From: CAZVEE01 sp964625525
GTDB taxonomy: Bacteria; Pseudomonadota; Alphaproteobacteria; JAJFIK01
Assembly (NCBI GenBank): GCA_964625525.1
Contig: CAZVEE010000004.1
Location: 1-64,000, forward strand
DNA: 64,000 bases
Reading direction: 5' to 3'
A program made the position numbers and the translations under genes. A model generated the notes under the pieces. That model was not told the DNA's origin. It did not search any database and saw only the letters and a list, made by a program, of their open reading frames with translations. Within the stretch, counting starts at the first letter, position 1. Each line of letters starts with the position of its first letter. Shown here in pieces: positions 53,699-63,317 of the stretch.

Positions 53699-54811
53699 AT
53701 GGGGTCGGCGTCGGGCAGAAGCAAAGCGGACGCGCAAGACCGGTCCGAGCCCGCCCGCGCGCGTTCGGCACCGGTGCTGTTTGGCCCGCAAAAGGCGGGC
53801 AAGACCGTCACCGCCGCTGCGCAAACAGACCATGACACGCCGCCCACCGCAGAGGTGGACCTGCGCCAGCTCATAGCGGCGCTATGGCGCCAGGGGCATT
53901 TCATCGTTGTGACGCCCCTGGTGCTGTTCGTGCTCGTGGTCACCTATCTGCACCTTGCAACGCCGCTCTACACGGTGACGCTGACGGTGACGGCGGTGGA
54001 GCGGGAGCAGCCCCTGTCCGGGGCGGCGGGGGCCGCCGGTGTGGCGGCGCTCGCGGGCATCGACCTGTCGGCCCTGTCCGGTGAGAGTGAGCATTTCGAT
54101 CTCTATCTCGCCGGTCTGACCTCGCGGGCGGCGGCGCGGACCCTGTCACCTCAGCCCAATCTGCTGCCCCGTCTGTTCCCGGATGAATGGTCCGCCGAGC
54201 GGGGCTTGTGGGTGGAACCGTCCGGCCCGCTGACCCCGATCAAGGACACGATCAAGAGCGTGCTGGGCCTGCCCTATACGCCCTGGGCGCCGCCGGATGC
54301 GGAACGCCTGCACGAGTTTCTTGTCGAGGATATGGTGATTATCCGCGACCGCCTGAGCCCAGTGGTCACGATCCGGGTAGAACACGCCAACCCGCAGGCG
54401 GCGGAAGACTTGCTGAACGCTCTGCACCGGGCCGTTGATGACATGTTGCGGGCCCGCAGCCTGGAACGAGCCGAGCAGTACATTCAGTATCTGGATCGTC
54501 AACTCGCGGCCTCCAATATCGCCGACGTGCGTAGTGCTTTGATCCAGGCTCGAACCCAGCAGGAAAAGCACCGCATGGTGGCAAGTGCCGGGGGCTATTT
54601 TGCCGCCGAGCCATTCGATCCGCCCGCGCCGTCGCGGCGGCCGACGTCGCCCAAGGCAGTGTTGCTGTTGATCCTGGCCATTGTGGCGGGCGGCCTTCTG
54701 GGCGCGCTCTTCGCCATCACCGCCGATGTGTTGGGCTGGCGACCGTTGCAGCTTTGGCCACGGCGCGTGCGGACCCGGCGGGTCGCGCCGCCACGGGAGC
54801 GCCAGCCATGA
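53699..54811 (+). CDS. Wzz-type chain-length determinant protein
   Basis: The protein has 370 residues. The first 50 are hydrophilic. Two membrane helices (about 69-87 and 322-343) flank a large periplasmic helical domain; PFDPPAPSRRPTSPK precedes the second helix and is the proline-rich Wzz motif. There is no cytoplasmic tyrosine-kinase domain, so this is not a Wzc fusion. It controls polymer length with the Wzy-like protein encoded two genes on. Its stop overlaps the next ATG (ATGA). Confidence 0.87.
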   Translation: MGSASGRSKADAQDRSEPARARSAPVLFGPQKAGKTVTAAAQTDHDTPPTAEVDLRQLIAALWRQGHFIVVTPLVLFVLVVTYLHLATPLYTVTLTVTAVEREQPLSGAAGAAGVAALAGIDLSALSGESEHFDLYLAGLTSRAAARTLSPQPNLLPRLFPDEWSAERGLWVEPSGPLTPIKDTIKSVLGLPYTPWAPPDAERLHEFLVEDMVIIRDRLSPVVTIRVEHANPQAAEDLLNALHRAVDDMLRARSLERAEQYIQYLDRQLAASNIADVRSALIQARTQQEKHRMVASAGGYFAAEPFDPPAPSRRPTSPKAVLLLILAIVAGGLLGALFAITADVLGWRPLQLWPRRVRTRRVAPPRERQP

Positions 54812-55797
54812 CGACCACCGCCCTCTCCCTCGCCACCATCCGCGACGCGGTGCTGGCTGATCTGCATACCGCACAAATTCTGGACGGACGGCGCATGCCC
54901 GCGCTGCGCGCAAACGGTGCGGTCCCGGAGCCGGTGGCGGGCCGAGTGAGTGTGGTGACCGTGTGCTACAACGCCGCCGCCACCATCGCCGGAACCTTGG
55001 ATGCGGTTGCTGCCCAGACCTATCCGGATCTGGAGTATATTGTTATTGATGGGGCCTCCACCGACGGCACCCAAGACCTGCTGCGCGCCCGCGCGGGGGA
55101 CATTGACCTGCTGGTTTCGGCCCCCGACAGCGGCATTGCCGAGGCCTTCAACAAAGGCCTGGCGCTCGCCTCTGGTGACTACATCGCCATTCTGAACGCA
55201 GATGATCTCTGGCCGCCGGAGCATCTGGGCCGCTCGGTTCAGGTGCTCATGGCCCGGCCCGAGGCGGCGTTCTCGCTCGGCGATCTGGTACGCTATGACG
55301 ACACCACCGGCCATCACTTCGTGATGACGGGTGATCCCGATTGCATGGCGAAAATGCTGGTGTGGCCGCCGGAGTTCAATCATCCGACCATGGTGTGCCG
55401 CCGCTCTTTGTATGAAACGGTCGGCGGGTTCGATCATCATTACCGGGTGGTGATGGATTACGAATGGATGCTGCGGGCCGCCCGCGCCGGCGCCCAGGCC
55501 GCTTATAGCGACAGCATTCTGACCGTCATGCGCATGGGCGGGAATTGCGACCGCTTTGCCCGGCGCAGCTACGGCGAAATCCGCGATGCCATGATCGATT
55601 ACGGGCGCGCGCCCCTGCCCGCCTATGCCGCGTGGGCTTGGCGGCGCGCCAAGCTCGAAGCCAAAAGCCTGCTTGCGGGTGTGGCCGGACCTGAGGCGGC
55701 GGAGCGCCTGCGCGGTGGCTTTAATCCCTATGTGGCGGCGAGCACGGACAATCCGCGTGTGGCGCAGGTCCTGGCCACGGTGGGGCTTGCGCCGTGA
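54808..55797 (+). CDS. Glycosyltransferase family 2 protein
   Basis: The protein has 329 residues from ATG 54808, which overlaps the previous stop. The GT-A fold starts VSVVTVCYNAAATI, with IDGASTDGTQ, ADDLWPPEHLG-type metal-binding region ILNADD, and GGFDHHYRVVMDYEWMLR. It adds a sugar to the lipid-linked repeat unit. Its stop is overlapped by the GTG start of the polymerase gene, so the operon is translationally coupled. Confidence 0.93.
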   Translation: MTTTALSLATIRDAVLADLHTAQILDGRRMPALRANGAVPEPVAGRVSVVTVCYNAAATIAGTLDAVAAQTYPDLEYIVIDGASTDGTQDLLRARAGDIDLLVSAPDSGIAEAFNKGLALASGDYIAILNADDLWPPEHLGRSVQVLMARPEAAFSLGDLVRYDDTTGHHFVMTGDPDCMAKMLVWPPEFNHPTMVCRRSLYETVGGFDHHYRVVMDYEWMLRAARAGAQAAYSDSILTVMRMGGNCDRFARRSYGEIRDAMIDYGRAPLPAYAAWAWRRAKLEAKSLLAGVAGPEAAERLRGGFNPYVAASTDNPRVAQVLATVGLAP

Positions 55798-56999
55798 CCG
55801 GGGCGGTGATGGCGCAGGACGCCGCGCCCGCCCGCATCGCGCCAGAAGCGGCCGTCATGGCCTTTGGCGGTCTTATCGCGCCGCTGGGCGTCTTCAACAC
55901 CGTCTCTGTGGGATCCCTGCCCATTGATATGCTGTGGCTGATCGGCGGGTTCGCGCTGCTGTGGTCACGGGTGCCGCTGTCGGGTCTGCATCTGATCTTT
56001 ATTGGACTGCTGACGATCCTGGTGGCCAAGGCGGGTTTGAGCGGCAATGTCTCCTACGCGGCGAAAATGCTGGCGGGTGTCGTGTTCCTCGGTGCGATGT
56101 GCGATGTGCGGAACCTGACGGCGTTTTTCAGCGGCTATCATGTGGGGCTGGTGCTGTCGCTGTGCTTTGCGGCCTATCAACTGCTCATCTGGGTGACTGG
56201 CGGCGATTTGTTCGAAACCGGCGCCTTAATCGATGTCACGCTGTGGAACGTCGCCGGATGGCATGCCAGTACGCCTGATCCATTCGGCCTGCCGCGGCTT
56301 TCGGGCCTCAGCTTTGAACCCGCCTATCTTGCCATCACCATGCTGGTGGCGCTGGTCTATGAACTCTTCGTGCGGCGTGAGCCGGTGCGCCCGTTGCTCG
56401 TGGCTATGCTGGTGCTTGGCATTCTGGTCGCCAATTCGCGGGTGGGATTTGTGTCGCTGTTGGCCGTGCTGTTATGTGCCGGGTTAGTGCAGCTGCGCGC
56501 CATCTGGCTGTTGCGGGGCTTTTTCGGAGCCGCGGCTCTGGCGCCTATCCTGCCGGTGTTCTTCGTCTATGCCATGCTGTTTGACTACGAAGTGTATCGC
56601 GACGTGATCGATATTTCGGTGTTCGCGCGGTACCTGCCCTTCGCGCTGTTTTACATGCTGGATCCGCTGAGCCAGATGGTCGGCGTGGTGGACTACCGCG
56701 CCTATATCTTGCAAACGCCCTTCTATGAGTTCTATGCCCAGCATTTCGTGGAACAAGGGATCGACCGAGACCCTAAAAGCCTGCTGGCCTCCAACCTGTT
56801 TCAATTCGGTATTATGGGCTCGCTGTTTCTTTATGGCGGTGTGTTGAGCATCTGCTGGGGCAATGCGCGGGCGTTGGCGGTCACGGCGCTCGGCAATCTG
56901 ATCTTTTTCAATATCTACGCGTATTCCTGGCCCCTGTTCTGGGTGGTGCAGGGCATGGCGGTGATCCTGCTGACCCGGGCCGCGCGGAGGCCATCATGA
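55794..56999 (+). CDS. O-antigen/EPS polymerase (Wzy-like)
   Basis: The protein has 401 residues, GTG start overlapping the previous stop by four bases. It shows about ten hydrophobic segments. A long periplasmic-type loop (about residues 135-165) contains WHASTPDPFGLPRLSGL and a further SFEPAYLA; NSRVGF follows the fifth helix. Wzy proteins are recognised by topology and context rather than sequence, and the position between glycosyltransferases and after a wzz-like gene supports the call. Confidence 0.8.
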   Translation: MTGAVMAQDAAPARIAPEAAVMAFGGLIAPLGVFNTVSVGSLPIDMLWLIGGFALLWSRVPLSGLHLIFIGLLTILVAKAGLSGNVSYAAKMLAGVVFLGAMCDVRNLTAFFSGYHVGLVLSLCFAAYQLLIWVTGGDLFETGALIDVTLWNVAGWHASTPDPFGLPRLSGLSFEPAYLAITMLVALVYELFVRREPVRPLLVAMLVLGILVANSRVGFVSLLAVLLCAGLVQLRAIWLLRGFFGAAALAPILPVFFVYAMLFDYEVYRDVIDISVFARYLPFALFYMLDPLSQMVGVVDYRAYILQTPFYEFYAQHFVEQGIDRDPKSLLASNLFQFGIMGSLFLYGGVLSICWGNARALAVTALGNLIFFNIYAYSWPLFWVVQGMAVILLTRAARRPS

Positions 57000-57988
57000 C
57001 GGCCCGCCTGGCCAATGCGGCCTGGGATGGCCCTCGGCCCGTGCCGCACCTCTCGGTGCTGGTGCCCTTCTACAATGCGGATGCGCGACCGATGGCGCGG
57101 GCGCTGCTGGCGCAGGCCGAAGCGGTGGCCGCGCCGGTGGAGATGATCTTTGCCGATGATGCCTCGCCCGACCCGTCTCATGGCGAGGCACTGGCCGCAC
57201 TGTTTGCCGAGAGCCGCGTCCCCGCACAAATCATCCGGCCTGCCCATAATCTGGGGCGTGGAGGCGTGCGCAATCTCTTGGGCCGGGAGGCTGGTGCGGA
57301 TGTGTTCTTGTTCATGGACTGCGACATGCTGCCTGACAACGACGCGTTCCTGGCGCGTTATCTGGCACTGATTGCGGCGGATGCGGGCGATGTGATCTAT
57401 GGCGGGCGCAGCGTGGACCAAATCCCGACCCCGGCGCCTGCACACCGGCTGCACTGGGCTTTTACCAAGGCCCGCGAGCAGGTGCCGGCGACGCGGCGCA
57501 ACGCAGCGCCGGCGTTTCATTTCATGTCTTCCAATTTCCTGGTGCGCCGGTCGGTGTTGGCGGCCTGTCCGTTCCATGACGGCTATGCGGGCTGGGGCTG
57601 GGAAGACGGAGAATGGGCCGCACGCGCCGGCGCGGCGTTTCGGCTCGTGCATGTGGACAATACGGCCACGCATCTGGGTCTTCTGGATGCGGCCACCTTG
57701 CTCGGCAAATATGATGAGTCCGTCGCCAATTTTTTGCTGACGGTGCGTATCCGGCCGGAGTTGGTGACGCCCTCGCCGCTCTATCGGATCACGTCCTGGT
57801 TGGCGTGGTTGCGGCTTGGTGGCGCAACGGCATCGCTTGCGCGCTGGCTCGTGCTGATGGAAGCCTGTCCCATGCGGCTGCGGATTGCGGGCTTGCTGTT
57901 CTACAAGGCGGGGATCTATGCCCGCGTCTTGCGCGAGGCCTTGGCGCGCAAGCCCGAAAATGCCAGCACCAGCGCGGGCACCAGATAG
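56996..57988 (+). CDS. Glycosyltransferase family 2 protein
   Basis: The protein has 330 residues; ATG overlaps the previous TGA. GT-A motifs are LSVLVPFYNADARPM, FADDASPDPSHG, FLFMDCDMLPDN and GYAGWGWEDGEWAAR, the last typical of galactosyltransferase-like GT2 enzymes. Its final 73 bp overlap the convergent flippase gene. The overlapped tail is low in conserved features. Confidence 0.92.
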   Translation: MTARLANAAWDGPRPVPHLSVLVPFYNADARPMARALLAQAEAVAAPVEMIFADDASPDPSHGEALAALFAESRVPAQIIRPAHNLGRGGVRNLLGREAGADVFLFMDCDMLPDNDAFLARYLALIAADAGDVIYGGRSVDQIPTPAPAHRLHWAFTKAREQVPATRRNAAPAFHFMSSNFLVRRSVLAACPFHDGYAGWGWEDGEWAARAGAAFRLVHVDNTATHLGLLDAATLLGKYDESVANFLLTVRIRPELVTPSPLYRITSWLAWLRLGGATASLARWLVLMEACPMRLRIAGLLFYKAGIYARVLREALARKPENASTSAGTR

Positions 57989-59307
57989 ACCATTCCCACC
58001 CCGATGACCGTGCCCCACACGGCGCCGGCCGGGTCATCCCAAGCGCTCGTCAAAGCGATCTTGAGTGCCACGGCCATGGCGACGCCGATACCGTAGACCA
58101 CGAATTGATGGCGGATAAAGCGTGCGGTGTTGAGAAGCGCGCTCACACTGTGGGCAAGCGCGTTCACACCGATCAACACCGCGATCCCGGCCATAACGCC
58201 GTCAGAAGGCACCATCTGCGGCCCAGCCCAGAGCGTGATGATCCAGGCACCGGCCCACAGGAAAAAGGTGCCCGCGAAGACCCCCGCCGCCAGCGCCGTC
58301 GCGAGCAGCAACAGCAGCGCCCGGCGGGCCCAAAGCGTATCACCGCGCGCCATGGCCTCGCTAAAGGCCGGCCAGAGGGGATAGCTGACCATCTCAATCA
58401 CTTGCAGTAAATGGGCAAGCCGCTGGGCCACGGCAAAGGCGGCCACTGCGGACGCGCCCAGGACCTGGGCAATGATCAGATTGTCTGTGGCGGCCCCGCT
58501 CGCGATGAACAGGATCTGCATGCCGAGGAAATAGCCACTGACACGGGCGAGCGCGCCCATCTCGCGCCAATCGATGAGGCCCCATTCGGGGGCCAGATGC
58601 GGCGCGCGCAAGGCAAAGAAACTGATCCAGTTGAGAGTGGCGGCAAGCACCGGACCGCCACTGACCGCCACCACAAGCCACGGCAGCCCCCAATCCAATC
58701 GGATCACCAACACCAAGCCGACAATGGCAAAGGCGCTGCCAGCGGCCTGCCACAGATAGACACGCCACGTCTCTTGCAGACCGATCTGCACCCGCTGCAC
58801 GACGCCCAGCGGTATTGTCAGCAGAAAGAGGGTCACGCCGAGCGCAGCGCTGATGCCGGCCTCCGAGCGGGCAAGCGGGCTGTCCACATTGAACAGGCCC
58901 GGCCAATCTACGAACGGAAAAGCCGCAAAGAACAGCGCCAACAGCGTCGCCGCCACACCGGCGAGCAGGTAAAATCCGCCGGACACGGCCCGTTTTAAAG
59001 CCGCCTCGTCACCCTCGCCATCCGCTTCGCTCACCGCATTCACAAGGCTGTTGCTCATGCCGAAATCGGCGAAGCTGAGCAGGAGCGCAGCCGCCGTAAT
59101 GGTCATCCACATGCCATAGCGCTCCAGCCCCAGATAGTCGGGAGCCAGCGCCACGGAGATGACAATGGTCACCAACCCAGCCCCTTTGCCCACAAGCGCC
59201 GATAGCGCCGCGCGCCCGGCCAGCCGCCATCGCCGCCCGGCCCGGTCATCGCCGGTCGGGTTGAGAAGACTGGTCAGGCGGGTGCGCACTTGGTCGAGGC
59301 GGATCAC
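57916..59307 (-). CDS. Wzx-type polysaccharide flippase
   Basis: The protein has 463 residues from GTG 59307 (VIRLDQVRTRL); GTG 59451 would add 48 residues of low-complexity sequence that looks non-coding. It has 12-14 hydrophobic segments, LGLERYGMWMTITAAALLLSFADFG (given in part), and a MATE/Wzx-like topology. It moves lipid-linked repeat units across the inner membrane. It is transcribed against the polymerase operon and overlaps the last GT2 gene by 73 bp. Confidence 0.85.
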   Translation of the reverse strand: MIRLDQVRTRLTSLLNPTGDDRAGRRWRLAGRAALSALVGKGAGLVTIVISVALAPDYLGLERYGMWMTITAAALLLSFADFGMSNSLVNAVSEADGEGDEAALKRAVSGGFYLLAGVAATLLALFFAAFPFVDWPGLFNVDSPLARSEAGISAALGVTLFLLTIPLGVVQRVQIGLQETWRVYLWQAAGSAFAIVGLVLVIRLDWGLPWLVVAVSGGPVLAATLNWISFFALRAPHLAPEWGLIDWREMGALARVSGYFLGMQILFIASGAATDNLIIAQVLGASAVAAFAVAQRLAHLLQVIEMVSYPLWPAFSEAMARGDTLWARRALLLLLATALAAGVFAGTFFLWAGAWIITLWAGPQMVPSDGVMAGIAVLIGVNALAHSVSALLNTARFIRHQFVVYGIGVAMAVALKIALTSAWDDPAGAVWGTVIGVGMVYLVPALVLAFSGLRAKASRKTRA

Positions 59308-59556
59308 AGGCGAGTCGGGTCCCTCGGGGTCTGATAAGCAGGAGCTCGTATGGGCTTGCACTCTGGCGGGTGGTTTTCTTGGCCCAGATTGCGGCGTCTG
59401 TCGATCCCGAGTTTCAACACCGGCATGCCACGGTATCCGGCGCACCGACACGCCTTCATCCCCAACTTTTCTTGCCAGGCCGCGTCAAATCAGCGATGAT
59501 TTTCATCCGTGCGTGGGGGCGCTGAACCAGCATCATTTCACCAGATCGAAATACAT

Positions 59557-60357
59557 ATGTCACAGTTGAAAAGGCTCGTGCGGTCTGGATTGCTAAATCT
59601 TGATCTGTTTTCTTCCCGGATCAAGCATCATGACAGTATTGCCAACCTCATTGACCGCTTAAAACCCCGATATGACTCTGGGAATCTTATTCGTGTCGGT
59701 GGCGACGGCGACGGCGGTTATCTCGTGCCCGATTGCCTGGATGGAATCCAGGCGGTGTTCTCGCCTGGGGTCGATGACAAAATCAGCTTTGAGGCCGACT
59801 TGGCGGCGCGCGGTATCCGCGCCCATCTGTGCGATGCGTCCATCGACGCGGTGCCGCCTGGCCTGCCCGAGCACACCTTCGAGAAGCTGTTCCTGGGGCC
59901 GCAAGATGCGCCGGGGCATATGACGCTGGAAAGCTGGTTTCGCAAATATGTCGGCGCGGACGCGACTGGCGATTATCTGCTGCAAATGGATATTGAGGGT
60001 GCGGAGTATCCGGTGTTGCTCAGCACGCCGGACAGTATCTTGCGCCGCTTCCGCATCATTGTGGCGGAGTTCCACGCCCTTGATGAACTCTTCAACGGTT
60101 TCAGTTTCGCCATGATGGAGGCCGCGTTCAGCCGTCTGCTGGCTGGCTTTGACGTGGCACATTTGCACCCGAACAATGCGGGTCTGGTGATGCGCCATGG
60201 GGCGCTCGAAATCCCCTCGGTCATGGAAGTCACCTTTGTGCGCAAAGACTGGTCACTAGAGCCCATGCGCCCGCCCCAGTTCCCTCACCGTCTGGATCGT
60301 ATCTGCGTGCCCGACCGGCCGGACATGACCCTGCCCGAGTGCTGGTGGCGGCGCTGA
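59557..60357 (+). CDS. FkbM-like SAM-dependent methyltransferase
   Basis: The protein has 266 residues from ATG 59557. Rossmann-like features are LIRVGGDGDGGYLVPDCL, FSPGVDDKISFE, CDASIDAVP, and DYLLQMDIEGAEYPVLL, the last being the FkbM IEGAE motif. FkbM enzymes methylate sugar hydroxyls or carboxyls. In this setting methyl decoration of the polysaccharide is likely. A small purine-poor leader and no clear RBS make the start slightly uncertain. Confidence 0.85.
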   Translation: MSQLKRLVRSGLLNLDLFSSRIKHHDSIANLIDRLKPRYDSGNLIRVGGDGDGGYLVPDCLDGIQAVFSPGVDDKISFEADLAARGIRAHLCDASIDAVPPGLPEHTFEKLFLGPQDAPGHMTLESWFRKYVGADATGDYLLQMDIEGAEYPVLLSTPDSILRRFRIIVAEFHALDELFNGFSFAMMEAAFSRLLAGFDVAHLHPNNAGLVMRHGALEIPSVMEVTFVRKDWSLEPMRPPQFPHRLDRICVPDRPDMTLPECWWRR

Positions 60358-60409
60358 TACCGCGGACTGCACAAGCGGCGCTCTTTTCAGTCGGCCATTG
60401 AGTCAGGCG

Positions 60410-63223
60410 TTAATTCGTGACCGCCGCCACCGAGGCCGCCGTGATGGCGATCTGGCTCGTCACCTGGACCGTGTCGCGGATGAAGTCCGAGAAGAAGAAC
60501 GGCGTCACGTCATAGGGCACGACAATGACGCTGCCCGGCACGATGCGGGTGGAGCCGAAGCGCCAGAAACTATCCTTCACCCGTTCCGACGTGCCGTCGG
60601 GATAGATCACGAAGACACGGCCCTCATCGGCGAGATCATTGTAACTCCCGGCGAGGTTCACATAGTGGCGTGCTTTTTCGCCCGGGCGGAACTGGAACGA
60701 CCCTGCATTCAGCACTTGCCCGGTCACGGTCACGGTCGAGGGGCGTGAGGGGATGTAAAGCGCGTCGCCGGGCTCCAGTTCCACATCCAGTTCTGGCTTC
60801 GCGGCGAGAATATCCGGGTCGATTTCTACGGCGATCCGGCCGATGGGCTCGGCGTCCCGCAGAGCCATCACCAAGCCTTGCAGGAATTGGAGTTGCTCGG
60901 CATTGAACTCACGGCGGCTGCTCTGCGAGACGATCAGGTTTTGCAGATCTTCCGCCTTGCGCACATTACTCTCGCGCTCCAGCCGCGCGACCGAGCGGCG
61001 GGAGAAAATCGCGCCATAGGGGAACGCCCCGTCGGTCAGGTTACCCGCGCGGGCGAGCAGCGAGGAGAGCTTCTCTCCCCGCACGATTTCATAGGACCCC
61101 GGGAAGCGCACCTCACCGAAAATGTTGACGCGGCCTTCGAAACGCTCGGAAAACACATCGCGCAGCACCACTGAATCTTGCGGCTGCACCGCGATGGCAT
61201 CGAATGGCGTCTCATTGAGCGAAATCGTCCGGCGCAAGGTTTCAGAGCGCCCGCGCGCATTGTCGAAGGCGGTGGTCGTGATCTCGACGCCTGCAAGATC
61301 GGCGGTACGCTTCAAGCCGCCCGAGACGCCCACAAGACTGGCCAGCGCCGTATCCGGCGCGATGAGGTAATAGCCTGGCACCCGCACCGCACCGCGAATG
61401 GTGGCGATGTATTCCGTTAGGAACACGGTCGCGGCCCGCCGGTCCACCATAAGACCATCGGCGAGCGTATCGAGGTCGAGCGGCTCCGGTTGGCGCGCGT
61501 CAAACGGCTCGGTGAAACGGGGATCTTGGCTGAACCGGTCCATGCGCCGCTCGCCCATGCGGTCTTGCTCAAAGCGGTCGGGGGGAAAGGCGCGGCCGCG
61601 GGCCAGAGTGCGTTCCTGTTCCAACAGGCGCTGGCGATCGGCTTGCTGGGCCAGCAGAATGCGGCGCTGCTCCTCGGTCTGAAAGGAGCCGGCGGCAAGC
61701 GCCCCGGCGGCAATGGCGTCCTGGTTCAGCGGATCGGCGCTGCGCCCGGCGCTCTCCATGCCGATGCGCGAGGAAAGCGCATCCCCATCCTCGGCCCGGG
61801 TCAAGGCTCGGCGCTGTTCGGCGACGAAGAGATCGCGTTGGCGCTCCAGGCGCTCCAATTGCTCCGTGCGCGCTGCACTGCCCAGGCGCCGAGCCTCTTC
61901 AATACTGAAGACCCAAACAATATCGTCCTCGCGCATGGGGACCTGTGCCGCGCCCGTCATGACACGGGCGGGCGAAAAGGCCAGCAGCTCGCGGGTGAAA
62001 CTGGACGGGTTCAGACGGCTGATAATGCCAAACTGGAGATAAGGCGCTTCGCGCAGGGCACTGGGCGAGCCCAGCAGATCACGCAGGGACCCGGACTGTC
62101 CCAGCGAAAACTCGCCAGCAAGGCGCGTATGCCCGCGCAAGGACACGCGGCCCACCGTGCGGTCAACCGCCGGCTGGACGAACAGAATGTCCCCGTCCTG
62201 GATCGTGGCGCCGTTAAGCCCACTGAGTTCTTCAAAGACGCGAATGCCGTCGGCGCGGGTGCGCTGCACGACAAAGCGATACGCCCCCCGCACTTCCACC
62301 CCGCCGGCCAGGCGCACTAGATCATCCGCCCCCATCACGCGGCCGCCGCTCAATTCGTATATGCCGGGCCGGCGCACGGTGCCCACCGCCGCCACCGTGC
62401 GCCCGAGCGCGGGCACGACAATGCGGTCACCTTCTTGCAGGTGGAACGCGGGTTCACCGGGCGTGCCCGCGAGCAAGCTATAGAGATCCACTTCAAGCGC
62501 GCGGCCACCGCGCATCACACGGATGGTCCGCAAGGATCCGGTTTTCTTGATACCGCCCGCCAGGATCAGGGCGTCCACCGGCGTTGACAACCCGGTCAAG
62601 GTGAAGGCGCCGGGATAGGCCACTTCGCCTGCCACCAGCACACTGACCTGGCGGATCTCGCCCAGCGACACGAAGACCGACGTCCCGATAAAGGCGCGCG
62701 AGATCGCCGCTTCCATATCGGCGCGGAACGCTCCCACGCTGCGCCCGGCCGCGGGTACCGGCTCCAGGCGTGGCAGGATGATCTGGCCGTTGCGGTCGAT
62801 GCGCTGGCGGTACTGCTGGTTTTCCTGGCCGCGAATGGTGACGATGACCTCGTCCCCCTGCCCCAGCACGTAAGAGTCCTGGATGGCGCCCGTTTGGCGC
62901 AGCACCACCGCATCCTGATTGGCGAATGTGGCATAGCCGAACTGGCGCACCCGCTCGCCGGCGCGCTCGGAAAACAGCTCTTCAACCCGCGAGGGTCCCG
63001 TTTCCAAGGGCTGACGGCCCTGGCGCGGGCGCAGCACTTGCTCGCTCGCCTCCAGACCAGAATGGTCCCCGCGACCGCGCAGTTGCTGGCGCAGGCTCTC
63101 AGGATCAAGGCCCTGCAGACGGTCGAAATCCTCCAGCGATTGCGCCTGGACGGGTGCCGCGACCAGCAGAGGCAGCAGCATCAAGACCGCAAAGAGGAGA
63201 CTGTGTGCCGGGAAACGCGCCAT
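60410..63223 (-). CDS. Giant multi-SLBB OPX-family polysaccharide export protein
   Basis: The protein has 937 residues from ATG 63223, about twice or more the length of a typical Wza. Sec signal cleaved near PVQAQS. A Poly_export domain (YVLGQGDEVIVTIRGQENQ, about residues 120-190) is followed by repeated SLBB-like units: VSVLVAGEVAYPGAFTL, VAAVGTVRRPGIYEL, VSLRGHTRLAGEFSL, IRGAVRVPGYYLI, NIFGEVRFPGSYEI and VTVTGQVLNAGSFQF. A long Arg/Gln-rich coiled-coil-like linker separates units three and four. The C-terminus ends near a FFFSDFIRDTVQ helix. It likely spans the periplasm as an export channel. Confidence 0.93.
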   Translation of the reverse strand: MARFPAHSLLFAVLMLLPLLVAAPVQAQSLEDFDRLQGLDPESLRQQLRGRGDHSGLEASEQVLRPRQGRQPLETGPSRVEELFSERAGERVRQFGYATFANQDAVVLRQTGAIQDSYVLGQGDEVIVTIRGQENQQYRQRIDRNGQIILPRLEPVPAAGRSVGAFRADMEAAISRAFIGTSVFVSLGEIRQVSVLVAGEVAYPGAFTLTGLSTPVDALILAGGIKKTGSLRTIRVMRGGRALEVDLYSLLAGTPGEPAFHLQEGDRIVVPALGRTVAAVGTVRRPGIYELSGGRVMGADDLVRLAGGVEVRGAYRFVVQRTRADGIRVFEELSGLNGATIQDGDILFVQPAVDRTVGRVSLRGHTRLAGEFSLGQSGSLRDLLGSPSALREAPYLQFGIISRLNPSSFTRELLAFSPARVMTGAAQVPMREDDIVWVFSIEEARRLGSAARTEQLERLERQRDLFVAEQRRALTRAEDGDALSSRIGMESAGRSADPLNQDAIAAGALAAGSFQTEEQRRILLAQQADRQRLLEQERTLARGRAFPPDRFEQDRMGERRMDRFSQDPRFTEPFDARQPEPLDLDTLADGLMVDRRAATVFLTEYIATIRGAVRVPGYYLIAPDTALASLVGVSGGLKRTADLAGVEITTTAFDNARGRSETLRRTISLNETPFDAIAVQPQDSVVLRDVFSERFEGRVNIFGEVRFPGSYEIVRGEKLSSLLARAGNLTDGAFPYGAIFSRRSVARLERESNVRKAEDLQNLIVSQSSRREFNAEQLQFLQGLVMALRDAEPIGRIAVEIDPDILAAKPELDVELEPGDALYIPSRPSTVTVTGQVLNAGSFQFRPGEKARHYVNLAGSYNDLADEGRVFVIYPDGTSERVKDSFWRFGSTRIVPGSVIVVPYDVTPFFFSDFIRDTVQVTSQIAITAASVAAVTN

Positions 63224-63317
63224 GGGCAAGCGGAATACTCGTTACCGCCGGTGTGGTCTACCGGCTCCGCCTGCACTGTGTCGGTTGATGCGGCGTGTTG
63301 CAACCGCCTCCGGTTGG

